Positions 38,238 to 47,626 of a DNA stretch of 64,000 bases are shown here, piece by piece. Under the pieces are notes generated by a model. It was not told the origin of the DNA and made no database searches. It was given only the letters and a program-made list of their open reading frames with translations. The translations under genes were made by a program, and so were the position numbers. How positions within the stretch are numbered: the stretch's first letter is position 1; every line of letters starts with the position of its first letter. Origin of the DNA: Rhodococcus sp. AW25M09 (GTDB taxonomy: Bacteria; Actinomycetota; Actinomycetes; Mycobacteriales; Mycobacteriaceae); contig NZ_CAPS01000031.1 in assembly GCF_000333955.1 (NCBI RefSeq), positions 1-64,000 of the forward strand. The letters run 5' to 3'.

Positions 38238-39386
38238 ATGCGTCTATCCGCACTCGCATTCTCTGAACGCGTGAAGGCTCGCATCGACAGGGGCGAGGAT
38301 CTCGTCCCGGTTCGCGGTGTGCCCGTGCTTCCCATGCCGCAGCATGTCGTGGACGCAGTCAGCGTCGCTGCTGCACAACCGCATGCGCGAGCGACCAGAG
38401 GTACGCCCGCGCTACGGGAGGCCATCGCCCATACCCTCCGAAGCACGCATTCGATGACGGTCGATCCCGAATCCGAAGTGCTGGTCACACACGGCGCTCA
38501 GCACGGGATGAGCGTCGCGCTCCGAGCACTCGTCGCGCCTGGTGACTCGGTGATCGTGCCGACCCCGACCTACTTCTTCGATGGAATGCTCAGGTCGGCC
38601 GGTGCGCAGCCGAAGTACGTTGCCACGTCCTCATCGGATGGATGGTCGATCGACCCGGCGGCGATCCGAGATGCGATAGACGGCACCACGCGAGCGATTC
38701 TGCTGTGCAATCCCAACAATCCGACGGGCAACACTCCAACGGTAGAGGTGCTCCGCGCGATCGTCGACATCGCCGAGCAGCACGATCTCTACGTGCTGTC
38801 CGACGAGTCCTACGAGCGCTACGTGCACTCCGGTCCCGGTTACGTTCCGCTTCGTAGTCTCGCCGACAGCACGACACCCGCGACCGATCGGATCGTCACC
38901 GTCACGAGCCTGAGCAAGAACTATGCGTTCACCAACTGGCGGGTGGGGTACGTACACGCCGCCGCCCCGACGCTGACGAAGATTCATTCTGCTTTCGAGT
39001 GGGACGCAATCGACGTGGGGTCCGTCCCCCAGGCAGCCGCAGTGGCGGTGCTGAGCGGCCCGCAAGACTGGCTCGAGGTCGAGTTCGCGACGATGAAGCA
39101 GCGCCGAGACGAACTCGTCCGCGCCGTGGCTCGATTCGCAGTTCCCGCGGCAACCCCCGATGCGGGGGTGTTCCTGCTCGCCGACCTGTCGGCATCCGGG
39201 CTCACCGGTCGCGAACTCGAAGAATCGCTCCTCGACCACGGCATCACCGCGCTGTCGGGAGACGGATTCCATGCGCCGGCCGGCCACGTCCGACTGCTCT
39301 ACGGTGCCGACATCGACTCGGTCTCTGCACTCGGCGAGCGAGTCGGTGCATTCCTCACATCAGGCGAGGTCGGTCAATTGCGGTAG
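38238..39386 (+). CDS. Class I/II PLP aminotransferase
   Basis: The 382-residue fold-type I enzyme has RATRGTPALREAIA, ILLCNPNNPTGN, SDESYERY and the Schiff-base Lys in TSLSKNYAFTNWRVGY (about residue 224). An AAGGAG ribosome site lies 7 nt before ATG 38238; the frame is open to 38169 but lacks one. It could transaminate an amino acid of the neighbouring catabolic genes or belong with the hyu module. The TGATATCT just upstream resembles half of the GntR operator. It overlaps the convergent GntR gene by 27 bp. Confidence 0.8.
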   Translation: MRLSALAFSERVKARIDRGEDLVPVRGVPVLPMPQHVVDAVSVAAAQPHARATRGTPALREAIAHTLRSTHSMTVDPESEVLVTHGAQHGMSVALRALVAPGDSVIVPTPTYFFDGMLRSAGAQPKYVATSSSDGWSIDPAAIRDAIDGTTRAILLCNPNNPTGNTPTVEVLRAIVDIAEQHDLYVLSDESYERYVHSGPGYVPLRSLADSTTPATDRIVTVTSLSKNYAFTNWRVGYVHAAAPTLTKIHSAFEWDAIDVGSVPQAAAVAVLSGPQDWLEVEFATMKQRRDELVRAVARFAVPAATPDAGVFLLADLSASGLTGRELEESLLDHGITALSGDGFHAPAGHVRLLYGADIDSVSALGERVGAFLTSGEVGQLR

Positions 39387-40097
39387 CAGAATCGGGGTCG
39401 ACGTCACCGCGTGACTCGTCGTGAGTGCGTCGACGATCTCGCGTCGCGCGGACAGCGTCCGGCGTCGCATGGCCGACCGTGCCGCCTCGGGGTCTCGCGC
39501 GACAATGGCATCGACGATCGCTTTTCGCTCGTCGATGCGCGAGGGGGGCATCGACGGCGACAACCGCACGGCCAACCGCACGATGCGTTCGATCTCGTCG
39601 AAGACGTCGACGATGCTCGCGGTGAGTCGCTCGTTTCCACACCCGTTCGCGACGATGGACTCGGACTCGTAATTTTCACGAAGACGCCCGTCGAGATGCG
39701 GGCCGCCCAGCTCTCCGTACCCGTCGTCGACACTCAGTTCGATCAGGCGATCCAGGCGATCCGACGGCAACCCCCTGGCCGCGGTGAGTGCGGCAGCCTC
39801 ACCTTGCAGGAGGGTGCGCATGTCGCACAGGTCGGCCGCATCCCCGAGAGTGATCGGCGAGACGACGTAACCCGCTCGCGGCAGCGGTGTGACGAGGCCG
39901 TCCCTGTGCAGGCGCGCAAGCGCTTCACGCACCGGCGTCTTGCTCAAGCCGAGTGCGCCGGCGACATCGGACTCGGTGAAGTTCTGCCCGGGTGGGCGTA
40001 CCAGCTCGATGATGTCTCGCTTGAGCGAGAGGTACGCGCGATCCATCATCGAACCGTGCCCGTCTCTCGGATGCAATATCGCCGGCTCGTATCTCAT
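39360..40097 (-). CDS. GntR-family regulator (FadR-type)
   Basis: The 245-residue protein has a winged-helix domain (AYLSLKRDIIELV, SDVAGALGLSKTPVREALARLHRDGLV) and a helical FCD effector domain whose His/Asp ligands lie in DLCDMRTLLQGEA and later helices. Regulators of this type bind small acids or metabolites. ATG 40097 is the likely start. The divergent hyuA gene has a 13+13-bp palindrome near its presumed promoter, the likely operator. Confidence 0.88.
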   Translation of the reverse strand: MRYEPAILHPRDGHGSMMDRAYLSLKRDIIELVRPPGQNFTESDVAGALGLSKTPVREALARLHRDGLVTPLPRAGYVVSPITLGDAADLCDMRTLLQGEAAALTAARGLPSDRLDRLIELSVDDGYGELGGPHLDGRLRENYESESIVANGCGNERLTASIVDVFDEIERIVRLAVRLSPSMPPSRIDERKAIVDAIVARDPEAARSAMRRRTLSARREIVDALTTSHAVTSTPILLPQLTDLA

Positions 40098-40171
40098 GAC
40101 ACCCATCTTCTGTTCATCGGTCGACCATGTTTCACACAAGGTACAACTCCTCGAAGCGTGTGACATCCAGG

Positions 40172-40206
40172 TGAAAGATATCAATTCGTCTTGTTGATAT
40201 CTTTCA
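40172..40206. promoter_or_regulatory. GntR-type palindromic operator in the gntR-hyuA gap
   Basis: TGAAAGATATCAA (40172-40184) and its exact reverse complement (40194-40206) are separated by 9 bases. The site lies between gntR and hyuA. A related GATATCT half lies beside the aminotransferase ribosome site (38216-38223). It is the likely binding site of the GntR protein. Confidence 0.7.
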
Positions 40207-40334
40207 AGCGGTCTAAGGTAGCTATGACGCAGGACACACTGCGCTCCCCGAGGCTCGTACGCCTGGCGCCCAAGCCGCCGATCCGTCCGAGCGCACGACG
40301 CCAACACAGTGGTGTCCACCCGATCAGGAGAACC

Positions 40335-42440
40335 ATGAAACAGCCAGACCCGCAGAACTTTCCCGGAGGCTCGGCCGCCACCTGGCGCATCGGTGCCGAT
40401 ATCGGAGGCACCTTCACCGACGTCATCGCGCTCGGCCCCGACTCGCAAATCGTGCCGATGAAAGTCCTGTCGACACCGCCGGATTTCGGAACCGGCGTCA
40501 TCGACGGTGTTGCCCGCGCCATGGACGCGGCCCAGATCGAGGCGGCCGACATCGATGCCATCCTGCATGCGACGACGGTTGCCACCAACGCCATCCTCGA
40601 GATGGGCGGTGCCCGTACAGCATTGGTCACCACCGCGGGATTTCGCGACGTGCTCGAACTAGGACGACTGCGACGGCCGCTGCTCTACGACTTGTCGTGG
40701 CGCAAACCCACTCCACTCGCGCCTCGCCGTTATCGATACGAGCTGGATCAGCGCATACAGGCTGACGGCGACGTCACTCGCGAGGTCGATGCCGAAGAGC
40801 TGAACGAACTGGCCGCGCGGCTTCGTTCCGACGGAATCGAAGCTGTCGCCGTCTGCCTTCTTCATTCGCACGTCGCGCCCGCACAGGAACGCGCTGTCGC
40901 CGACCGCCTGCGCGAACTATTGCCCGGCGTGTACGTCACTGCGTCGGTGGACATCTCGCCAGAACCGGGAGAGTTCGAGCGCAGCAGCACCGCAGTGGTC
41001 AACTCCTACGTCGGCCCCGTCGTCCACGACTACGTGACCACTCTGGCCGCCTCTCTGCTCGAGCGTGGTATCGACGCACCGTTCTCCATCATGCAGTCCT
41101 CGGGAGGACTGCTCGACGCCTCGTCCGTCGTCGAGCGACCCGTCCAGATCATCGAATCCGGGCCCGCAGCCGGAGTCATCGCCGTACAGAAGCTCGCTCA
41201 GCTGCTCGAACTCGACAATGTAGTCGCCTTCGACATGGGCGGAACCACAGCAAAAGCATCGCTCATCGAGAACGGTGAACCATTCGTTGCCAACGACTAC
41301 GAGGTCGGCGGCGGCATGAACATCACGCGCAGTATGAGCAAAGGGGCGGGCTATGCCGTTCGGGTCCCGTCCATCGACATCGCCGAGGTCGGAGCGGGCG
41401 GCGGCAGCATCATCGACGTCGACGCCGCCGGTGCGCTCCACGTCGGCCCGAGCTCTGCAGGCTCCCGACCAGGACCGGCGTGCTACGGCCAGGGAGGGGA
41501 TCGGCCCACGTTGACCGACGCGAACGTCGTTCTCGGATACCTCAATCCGAGTTCCATTGCCGGAGGAAGGGTGACGATTCAACCCACGCTCGCGGAGAAG
41601 GTGCTCGGTGTCGTCGCCGAGCGCATCGACAGCGATGCCGCATCCACCGCACGCGGTGCGTACGACGTCGCGATCTCGAGTATGACCAAAGCAGTCAAGG
41701 CCGTGACCAGCGAGCGTGGCCGCGATCCCCGCGATGCAACGATGGTCGCATTCGGTGGTGCGGGACCGCTCTACGGTGCGAGTCTCGCCCGCGAGCTCGG
41801 CATCGACACCGTCGTTGTCCCCGTGCACACCGGCCTGTTCAGCAGCCTCGGACTGTTGGTCGCGGACAGCGAACATCAGGTGGTCACCCCTTACCGCGAC
41901 GAACTCGAGTCGCTCACCGAACTCGCGTCCGTGTTCGACGAGATGTCGGCTGCTGTGCGCGCTCATCTGGGTGAAGGGGACATCGAGCTGGAGCGCATCT
42001 TCGACATGCGCTACCACGGACAGCGTTTCGATCTGCGAATCACGCTGCCAGCAGGCCCGCTCGATACCGCATTCACGGAGGCACGTCACAGGTTCCACGC
42101 CGAGCACCTCAAGACCTACGGCCGGTCGGGATCGGACGCCCTCGTCGAGATCGTCAACGTTCGAGTCCGGGGATTCGTCCGCAGCGCAGTCACGATCGAC
42201 CGTGCACTCGGCCTCCCGGACACCACCGATCCCGGAGAACGCAGCTGGCGTACTTGCTACTTCGGGGCACCGGTCGAAACGCCGGTCGTCACAAGGGCGC
42301 ACCTGAGCGCCACTGCCGAGCCTGGACCTCTCGTCGTCGAGGACATGGATTCGACGACGCTGGTCCCACCCGGCGCCACGGCGCGACTCGACACCTACGG
42401 CAACATTGTCATCAGCTGGAAGAAAGAGATCGGCGCATGA
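40335..42440 (+). CDS. hyuA: Hydantoinase/oxoprolinase family subunit A
   Basis: The 701-residue protein has the ASKHA-fold ATP site GADIGGTFTDVI near residue 20, ILHATTVATNAILE, then VVAFDMGGTTAK in the middle and FGGAGPLYGASLA late, all typical of HyuA/N-methylhydantoinase A. With HyuB it should open a lactam ring (hydantoin, oxoproline or an N-methyl derivative) at the expense of ATP, in the cytosol. The start is ATG 40335, preceded by CAGGAG; the frame is open to 40191. Its end overlaps hyuB by 4 nt. Confidence 0.88.
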   Translation: MKQPDPQNFPGGSAATWRIGADIGGTFTDVIALGPDSQIVPMKVLSTPPDFGTGVIDGVARAMDAAQIEAADIDAILHATTVATNAILEMGGARTALVTTAGFRDVLELGRLRRPLLYDLSWRKPTPLAPRRYRYELDQRIQADGDVTREVDAEELNELAARLRSDGIEAVAVCLLHSHVAPAQERAVADRLRELLPGVYVTASVDISPEPGEFERSSTAVVNSYVGPVVHDYVTTLAASLLERGIDAPFSIMQSSGGLLDASSVVERPVQIIESGPAAGVIAVQKLAQLLELDNVVAFDMGGTTAKASLIENGEPFVANDYEVGGGMNITRSMSKGAGYAVRVPSIDIAEVGAGGGSIIDVDAAGALHVGPSSAGSRPGPACYGQGGDRPTLTDANVVLGYLNPSSIAGGRVTIQPTLAEKVLGVVAERIDSDAASTARGAYDVAISSMTKAVKAVTSERGRDPRDATMVAFGGAGPLYGASLARELGIDTVVVPVHTGLFSSLGLLVADSEHQVVTPYRDELESLTELASVFDEMSAAVRAHLGEGDIELERIFDMRYHGQRFDLRITLPAGPLDTAFTEARHRFHAEHLKTYGRSGSDALVEIVNVRVRGFVRSAVTIDRALGLPDTTDPGERSWRTCYFGAPVETPVVTRAHLSATAEPGPLVVEDMDSTTLVPPGATARLDTYGNIVISWKKEIGA

Positions 42441-44203
42441 GTAACAACACACTTCGCGATGCAGCGACATTCGAGGTCTTCCGTAACGCGATCTCCGGGC
42501 TGGCAGATGAAATGGCGATCACCATCCTTCGCACCGCCCACTCGCAGATCGTCGCATCCAGCATGGACTTCTCGGCGGCACTGTGCGACGCGAGGGGTCG
42601 GATTGTCGCGCAGGCCAACACATGTCCCGTTCACCTCGGGTCGATACCAGATGCCATGGCGGCGATCATGGACGCATTCGGCGACTCGATCACCGACGGT
42701 GACGTGTACATCCTCAACGATCCCGATCTCGGTGGCATGCATTTGCCCGACATCTTCGCGGTTGCACCGACATTCGCTCACGGATCGCTGGTCGGATTCG
42801 CCGTCACCGTCGTCAACCACACCGACGTCGGGGGTTGGGCAGCCGGCTCGATGGCCGTGCAGTCGACCTCGATCTTCGCCGAAGGAGTCCAGATTCCGCC
42901 GTCGAGGTTGGTGTCGGCCGGTGCAACGAACACCACGTTCCTGGATCTGATTCTGCGCAACGTACGTGAACCGGAACTGCTTCGAGGCGATCTCGAATCG
43001 CAGCTCGCGGCCTGCCACGCAGGCGGCGTCGGATTGCAGGGGCTTGCCGACAAGTACGGGCGCGACGAGTTCGACCTGCTCGTCGACGAATTGCTCGACT
43101 ATTCGGAGACGCTGGTGCGCAGCCAACTCGACCGAGCACCCAACGGTCACTACACGTTCGAGGATCAGATCGATGACGACGGTCTAGGGTCCGACCCGAT
43201 CCCGTTCGTCGTTGCCGTCACCATCGACGGAACAGACATCACGTTCGACTTCACGGGGTCCTCGCCTCAGGTGGCGTCAGCGCTGAACGCCACGGCCTCG
43301 TTCACCCGATCCGCCTGCTACGCCTCGTTGCAGGGGGCTCTCGGATCGGACATTCCTGCCAACAGTGGTTTCTACCGCCCGTTCACCTTCGTCATTCCCG
43401 AGGCCTCGATTCTGTCCGGACAACGGCCCGCCGCGCGCGGAGCCCGGGGGCTCGTCGCGTACCGCGTCATCGACACCGTGTTGGGGGCTCTCGCGCCTGC
43501 TTTTCCAGATCGTGTACCCGCAGCAGGCGACGGTGGACCGAACTCCGTGGCGGTCGGCATCACAGAGGCCGACGGCCGATCGGTGATCCTGTGGGACATC
43601 CTCTGCGGATCGTGGGGTGCAACTCCGACCGGTGACGGCAACGACGGAATCAGTCCACTCGGGGCGAACCTGGCGAACACGCCGATCGAAGAGCTCGAGC
43701 AATCCGGCCACATCCGCATCCACGGATACGGGTATCTGCCGGACTCCGGTGGCCCGGGCGCGTTCCGCGGCGGCGTCTCCACCTACCGCGATATGACAGT
43801 GCTACACGACGGAGCGACAGTGCAGATCCGTTCCGATCGACGTTTGAGTGTTCCCTACGGACTGGACGGCGGCGGTACTGGTGCCCCGTCTCAGAACGTT
43901 CTCGGATTCGGTACCGAATCCGAGCAGCTACTCCCTGCCAAACCTCACCTGACGGTCTCCGCCGGCAGCAAGCATCGGCAAGTCACCGCCGGTGGCGGCG
44001 GATACGGAAATCCCTATGCGCGTGACCCACAGCGCGTCCTCGACGACGTGATCGACGGGAAAGTGACCGTCGCCGGTGCTCTTCGTGACTATGGCGTCGC
44101 CATCGATGCCGATGCGCTCACCGTCCTCGTCGACGCCACTCGAGACGCCAGAACGAAGCCACTCAGCTCGACCTCCTCTTCCCATGGAAGGCCACTGTCA
44201 TGA
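42437..44203 (+). CDS. hyuB: Hydantoinase/oxoprolinase family subunit B
   Basis: The 588-residue HyuB protein starts with RDAATFEVFRNAISGLADEM. CDARGRIVAQANTCPVHLG, NDPDLGGMHLPDI and the C-terminal AGGGGYGNPYARDP are family hallmarks. It forms the catalytic partner of HyuA. The ATGA overlap with hyuA and with the MFS gene (44200-44203) marks a single operon. Confidence 0.88.
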   Translation: MSNNTLRDAATFEVFRNAISGLADEMAITILRTAHSQIVASSMDFSAALCDARGRIVAQANTCPVHLGSIPDAMAAIMDAFGDSITDGDVYILNDPDLGGMHLPDIFAVAPTFAHGSLVGFAVTVVNHTDVGGWAAGSMAVQSTSIFAEGVQIPPSRLVSAGATNTTFLDLILRNVREPELLRGDLESQLAACHAGGVGLQGLADKYGRDEFDLLVDELLDYSETLVRSQLDRAPNGHYTFEDQIDDDGLGSDPIPFVVAVTIDGTDITFDFTGSSPQVASALNATASFTRSACYASLQGALGSDIPANSGFYRPFTFVIPEASILSGQRPAARGARGLVAYRVIDTVLGALAPAFPDRVPAAGDGGPNSVAVGITEADGRSVILWDILCGSWGATPTGDGNDGISPLGANLANTPIEELEQSGHIRIHGYGYLPDSGGPGAFRGGVSTYRDMTVLHDGATVQIRSDRRLSVPYGLDGGGTGAPSQNVLGFGTESEQLLPAKPHLTVSAGSKHRQVTAGGGGYGNPYARDPQRVLDDVIDGKVTVAGALRDYGVAIDADALTVLVDATRDARTKPLSSTSSSHGRPLS

Positions 44204-45561
44204 CCGAAACCACTCCCGCACCCGTGCCACTCGACGAGGAGATCGAACGTCGGCTGTGGCGCAAGATCGCCGTCAGGATCATCCCGCTCGTCGGCGTCGC
44301 CTACGTCATCAGTTACATCGACCGCGCAAACCTGGGATACATCGCGAAACCGATGACTGCGGATCTTGGAATGACAACAGCGCAGCTCGGTCTCGCCGCA
44401 GGATTGTTCTTCCTCGGCTACATCCTGGTCGAAGTTCCGAGCAACATGATGCTGCGCCGATTCGGCGCACGAATCTGGATAAGTCGAATCATCGTCTCGT
44501 GGGGAATCGTCACCGCACTCACCGGTGCAGTCCATTCCGCCACCCAGCTCTACATCGCGCGCGTAATCCTCGGTTTCGCCGAAGCAGGCCTTGCCGCGGG
44601 CATACTGCTGTTCCTGACGTTCTGGTTCCCCAAGAAACAACGGGCATGGGCGATGTCTGCGTTCTTCCTTGCCATTCCCCTGTCCAGCATCATCGGTGCA
44701 CCGATCGCTGCAGCCTTGCTGAAATGGGGCGAGTCGCTGCTGGGCATCGCCGGTTGGCGTTCGCTGTTCGTCGTCGAGGGACTTCTCACAGTCCTCGTCG
44801 GTATCGTCATTTTCCTCTTCCTTCCCGATCGACCCACCAATGCCAAATGGCTGACCGACGACGAGAAGAACCACATCGAAGGCATTCTCGAAGCGGAGGC
44901 TGCCACGCAGACGACACACGGTGGACTCACAGGAATGCGCGAAGCTCTCACCAACAAACGGACCTGGGCGCTCGCCGTCTCCTTCTTCGCGATAGTGTTC
45001 GGTCTCTATCCACTGGCGTTCTTCCTTCCGACGATGATCGAGAACCTTTCGAGCACAATCGGTTCAGCAGCGAACGTCTCGAGCGTTCTGCTTGCGGCGA
45101 TCCCATCGGTAGCCGCGATCGTCGTCATGATCTTGTGGTCTCGCATAGCGAGCAAGCGGTCAGCGGTGTTCTCGACGACGGTACCCATGGCATTCGGTGT
45201 CCTCGGCCTGATCGGCGCGACAACAACACAGAACGGGCCGCTGTTCATCGTGGCTGTCTGCGTGAGCATCTCCGGCATCTACACCGCGATGCCGCAGTTC
45301 TGGCGCATCCCGGCCATGTCGATGACCGGTGCTGCGGCAGCAGCAGGAATCGCATTGATCAACTCTGTCAGCAACTTGAGCGGTTTCATCGGGCCCTACG
45401 CCACCGGAGCAATCGAAACAGCAACGGGCAGTTACACCTACGCGTTGTTGGCCATCGCGGCCGTCATGGTCGGGGGTATCGTGATCTTGTTGACCGTAGG
45501 ACGCCGAGCCGAGGCCCTGGGGTCGCGGACCGCCGCCGAAGATCAGTCCATGCAACCGTGA
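44200..45561 (+). CDS. MFS transporter, anion:cation symporter type
   Basis: The 453-residue, 12-helix permease has VAYVISYIDRANLGY at helix 1 and LFFLGYILVEVPSNMM, which fit the ACS (ANTR) subgroup. The motif A-like loop is around RRFGARIW. It overlaps hyuB by 4 nt and is probably the importer of the HyuAB substrate, a carboxylate or hydantoin-like compound. The cytoplasmic loop between the halves carries LTDDEKNHIEGILEAE. Confidence 0.87.
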   Translation: MTETTPAPVPLDEEIERRLWRKIAVRIIPLVGVAYVISYIDRANLGYIAKPMTADLGMTTAQLGLAAGLFFLGYILVEVPSNMMLRRFGARIWISRIIVSWGIVTALTGAVHSATQLYIARVILGFAEAGLAAGILLFLTFWFPKKQRAWAMSAFFLAIPLSSIIGAPIAAALLKWGESLLGIAGWRSLFVVEGLLTVLVGIVIFLFLPDRPTNAKWLTDDEKNHIEGILEAEAATQTTHGGLTGMREALTNKRTWALAVSFFAIVFGLYPLAFFLPTMIENLSSTIGSAANVSSVLLAAIPSVAAIVVMILWSRIASKRSAVFSTTVPMAFGVLGLIGATTTQNGPLFIVAVCVSISGIYTAMPQFWRIPAMSMTGAAAAAGIALINSVSNLSGFIGPYATGAIETATGSYTYALLAIAAVMVGGIVILLTVGRRAEALGSRTAAEDQSMQP

Positions 45562-45607
45562 CGCAGCCTGTGCGCATGATCGTGAACCCTTGTGAAAGGA
45601 CCCTCTC

Positions 45608-46201
45608 GTGACGAGAACCGCATTGATCGTGGGGGACGTCCAATCCGGGATCACCCAGAACTTCCCGTTTGCCGCACCCGTCGTTCCGGTACTCGAAACC
45701 GTGGTGCCTGCAGCCCGGCGCGCAGGAGTGCACATCGTGCACCTGCGTGCCGGGCTGCGGTCCAACGGATCCGACGTCCATCCGAACAACACTCTGTTCA
45801 CACAGTTCCACGGCATGGGGGAGTTGTTCCATGACACCTCGGATGCGACGCTCACCGATTCGAGGTTGGCGCCCGGACCACAGGACAGCGTGGTCCTCAA
45901 ACGCCGAACCAGCGGCTTCGCATCCACCGACCTCGACCTCGTGCTCCGGAGCAATGCCATCGACGAAGTCGTGGTGTGCGGCGTCGCGACCTCGGCGGTG
46001 GTGGCGGCGACGGTGTACGCGGCGAGCGACCTGGACTACCGCGTGAGCGTGCTGTCGGACGCGTGCGCCGACGCGGAGAAGGATGTGCACGAGTTCCTTC
46101 TGACGCGGCTCTTTCCTGCACGCGGGGTGGCGGTGTACCCGTCGTCGGAGTGGCTGGCGATGCTGCACAGGCCGACGCCGGACGGTGCGAGTGCCCGGTG
46201 A
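45608..46201 (+). CDS. Isochorismatase-fold amidase-like protein without the Cys nucleophile
   Basis: The 197-residue protein belongs to the isochorismatase/nicotinamidase fold: IVGDVQSG with the acid, VLKRRTSGFASTDL with the Lys, and VVCGVATSAVVAATV. In N-carbamoylsarcosine amidases the last motif carries the nucleophilic Cys (GxxTSxCV); here that position is Val. It lies in the hyu operon, where an amidase would follow ring opening, so the missing Cys suggests a non-amidase role or another mechanism. It begins with GTG. Confidence 0.78.
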   Translation: MTRTALIVGDVQSGITQNFPFAAPVVPVLETVVPAARRAGVHIVHLRAGLRSNGSDVHPNNTLFTQFHGMGELFHDTSDATLTDSRLAPGPQDSVVLKRRTSGFASTDLDLVLRSNAIDEVVVCGVATSAVVAATVYAASDLDYRVSVLSDACADAEKDVHEFLLTRLFPARGVAVYPSSEWLAMLHRPTPDGASAR

Positions 46202-46784
46202 CGAAGAGGTTGCTGCGACTACTGCATCTGACGAGGACATGTCCGTGCAGACAGTGACCACTGTCGTATCAAGGCGAATCCACTCAGGTCGGCACGATGC
46301 ATTCATCGCATGGACGAGCACCGGCCTCGCGGAGGCCAACCAGTTCGACGGTTTCCTCGGTGGCGGTTGGCTGCGGTCGGACGGGCATTCGGACATCGCA
46401 CATGTCGTCTACCGATTCGACACACAGCGTCATCTCGACACATGGCTGGAAAGCAATGAGCGTCGGGTGTGGTTGCAGCACAACTCCGAATTCGTCGAAG
46501 CCGCAGAGACCAGACATCTCACCGGAGTCGAGGGGTGGTTCGACGGTCTCAGTTTGCCTGCTGAGACGTCGGCGCCTCCAGTACCGAGGTGGAAGCAAAC
46601 GACAGTGGTGTGGTTGGGCTTCTTCCCGGTGAGCCTGTTGCTCAACCACATTCTCGGGCCGCATCTCGTCGAATGGTCGACACTTGCTCGCACACTCTTG
46701 GTAACCACGCTCTGCACACCGTTCATGACTTACGTGGTGTTGCCGTTCCTCACCGCGCGGCTGTCGTTCTGGCTTGCGCGGTGA
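46185..46784 (+). CDS. ABM-domain protein with C-terminal membrane helices
   Basis: The protein of up to 199 residues has an antibiotic-biosynthesis-monooxygenase-like ferredoxin fold (TTVVSRRIHSGRHDAFIAW, then FDGFLGGGWLRSDG) and two C-terminal hydrophobic segments (VVWLGFFPVSLLLNHIL and LLVTTLCTPFMTYVVLPF). This layout resembles COG3224. The GTG at 46185 overlaps the preceding gene by 17 nt; ATG 46239 is also possible and gives 181 residues. The role is unknown. It is the last intact gene before a decayed stretch. Confidence 0.65.
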   Translation: MRVPGDEEVAATTASDEDMSVQTVTTVVSRRIHSGRHDAFIAWTSTGLAEANQFDGFLGGGWLRSDGHSDIAHVVYRFDTQRHLDTWLESNERRVWLQHNSEFVEAAETRHLTGVEGWFDGLSLPAETSAPPVPRWKQTTVVWLGFFPVSLLLNHILGPHLVEWSTLARTLLVTTLCTPFMTYVVLPFLTARLSFWLAR

Positions 46785-47062
46785 GGAGGCATGACACCAG
46801 ACCGAGGCCGAACCGCTCCGGATGGACAGGCTACGAACATCACGTGGAGGGCGCACTGACCTCACTCCGCAGCAATTCTCGGCACAACTCAGTGCCTTGG
46901 ATGCTGTATTCGTTGCCATCCATGCACCGCCGGCAAAGCCGAACTGCTCGACCTGGGCCGGCGGCAGAACCCGGCACTGCCGCCTCTCGCGGCCGTCCTG
47001 GTCGGCTTATTCCGCCATTCCACTTTCTCAGCGGCGGGTGATCAGCGCTGCCGAGCAACGAT
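46785..47062. other. Non-coding decayed stretch
   Basis: No frame in these 278 bases reads as a known family. A short frame (46822 on) lacks a start, motif or ribosome site. Together with the TetR relic it looks like eroded DNA near the presumed island end. Confidence 0.4.
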
Positions 47063-47374
47063 CAGTCGAGCGTTCATCTGGACTTCGCCCTTCGCTCTCC
47101 GGCCCTCATTCGGGTCCAAGACCGTGACCTGCAGAGCCTCCCGGAGTCCGCTCGCCGCAGGGTCCGTCGCATGAAGCGCGAATACGTCGAGTTGTGGGTG
47201 ACGACCTTGTGTACCTGCAACGCCTAGCTCTCTTGGACCGACGCACGTACTCAGGCGCATGCGGTGTTCGGACTCATGAACTCGACACCGTACAGCGCTG
47301 GTCGCGTTTCCTTCTCGAATACTCGAATAGTGCTGCATCACATGGTTATAGGCGCACTCAACGCCAGCGATTGA
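47063..47374 (+). pseudogene. Decayed TetR regulator (C-terminal half)
   Basis: The frame reads DFALRSPALIRVQDRDLQSL, RRMKREYVELWV, then a TAG at 47225-47227, and continues in the same frame with DARTQAHAVFGLMNSTPYSAG to a TGA at 47372. This closely parallels the C-terminal half of the TetR at 62635. The DNA-binding half is missing and one in-frame stop is present, so it is dead. Confidence 0.82.
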
Positions 47375-47626
47375 GGCAAGGGCAACTGATGCCGCGAACG
47401 ACCCCAAGACCAAGTAATGAGAACAGAGGTGGTGCGGTCGACGACCGCACCACCCCCGCGCTCGGTGTCGAGAGCCCCAGTCTGGTGTGTCCAGGTTTCT
47501 GCCATCGGTCAGGTCGTGCACGCTGGGCGGCCAGTAAGCCGCCTGCTGTTCCCATACTTGTAAACCCCGGTTGTAGAGATGGTGGGCGCTGCTCGCAGCG
47601 CGCTTCGGGCTCGAGACTGGGACGGT
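47375..47626. other. Intergenic stretch with a hairpin, no gene
   Basis: The only clear structure in these 252 bases is the hairpin at 47428-47454. The rest shows no motif-bearing frame. Confidence 0.35.
47428..47454. terminator. Perfect 13-bp hairpin
   Basis: GGTGGTGCGGTCG (47428-47440) and its exact complement (47442-47454) flank a single base. The neighbouring sequence is C-rich rather than T-rich. It probably is a terminator-like structure left downstream of the TetR relic. Confidence 0.5.

Noticed and set aside
45976-46257. Arg/Gly-rich plus-strand frame inside the isochorismatase-like gene
   Set aside because: It is a frame shadow of the isochorismatase-like and following gene.
47042-47521. 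Minus-strand frame antisense to the TetR relic
   Set aside because: It has no motif and is fully explained as a shadow of the decayed tetR.
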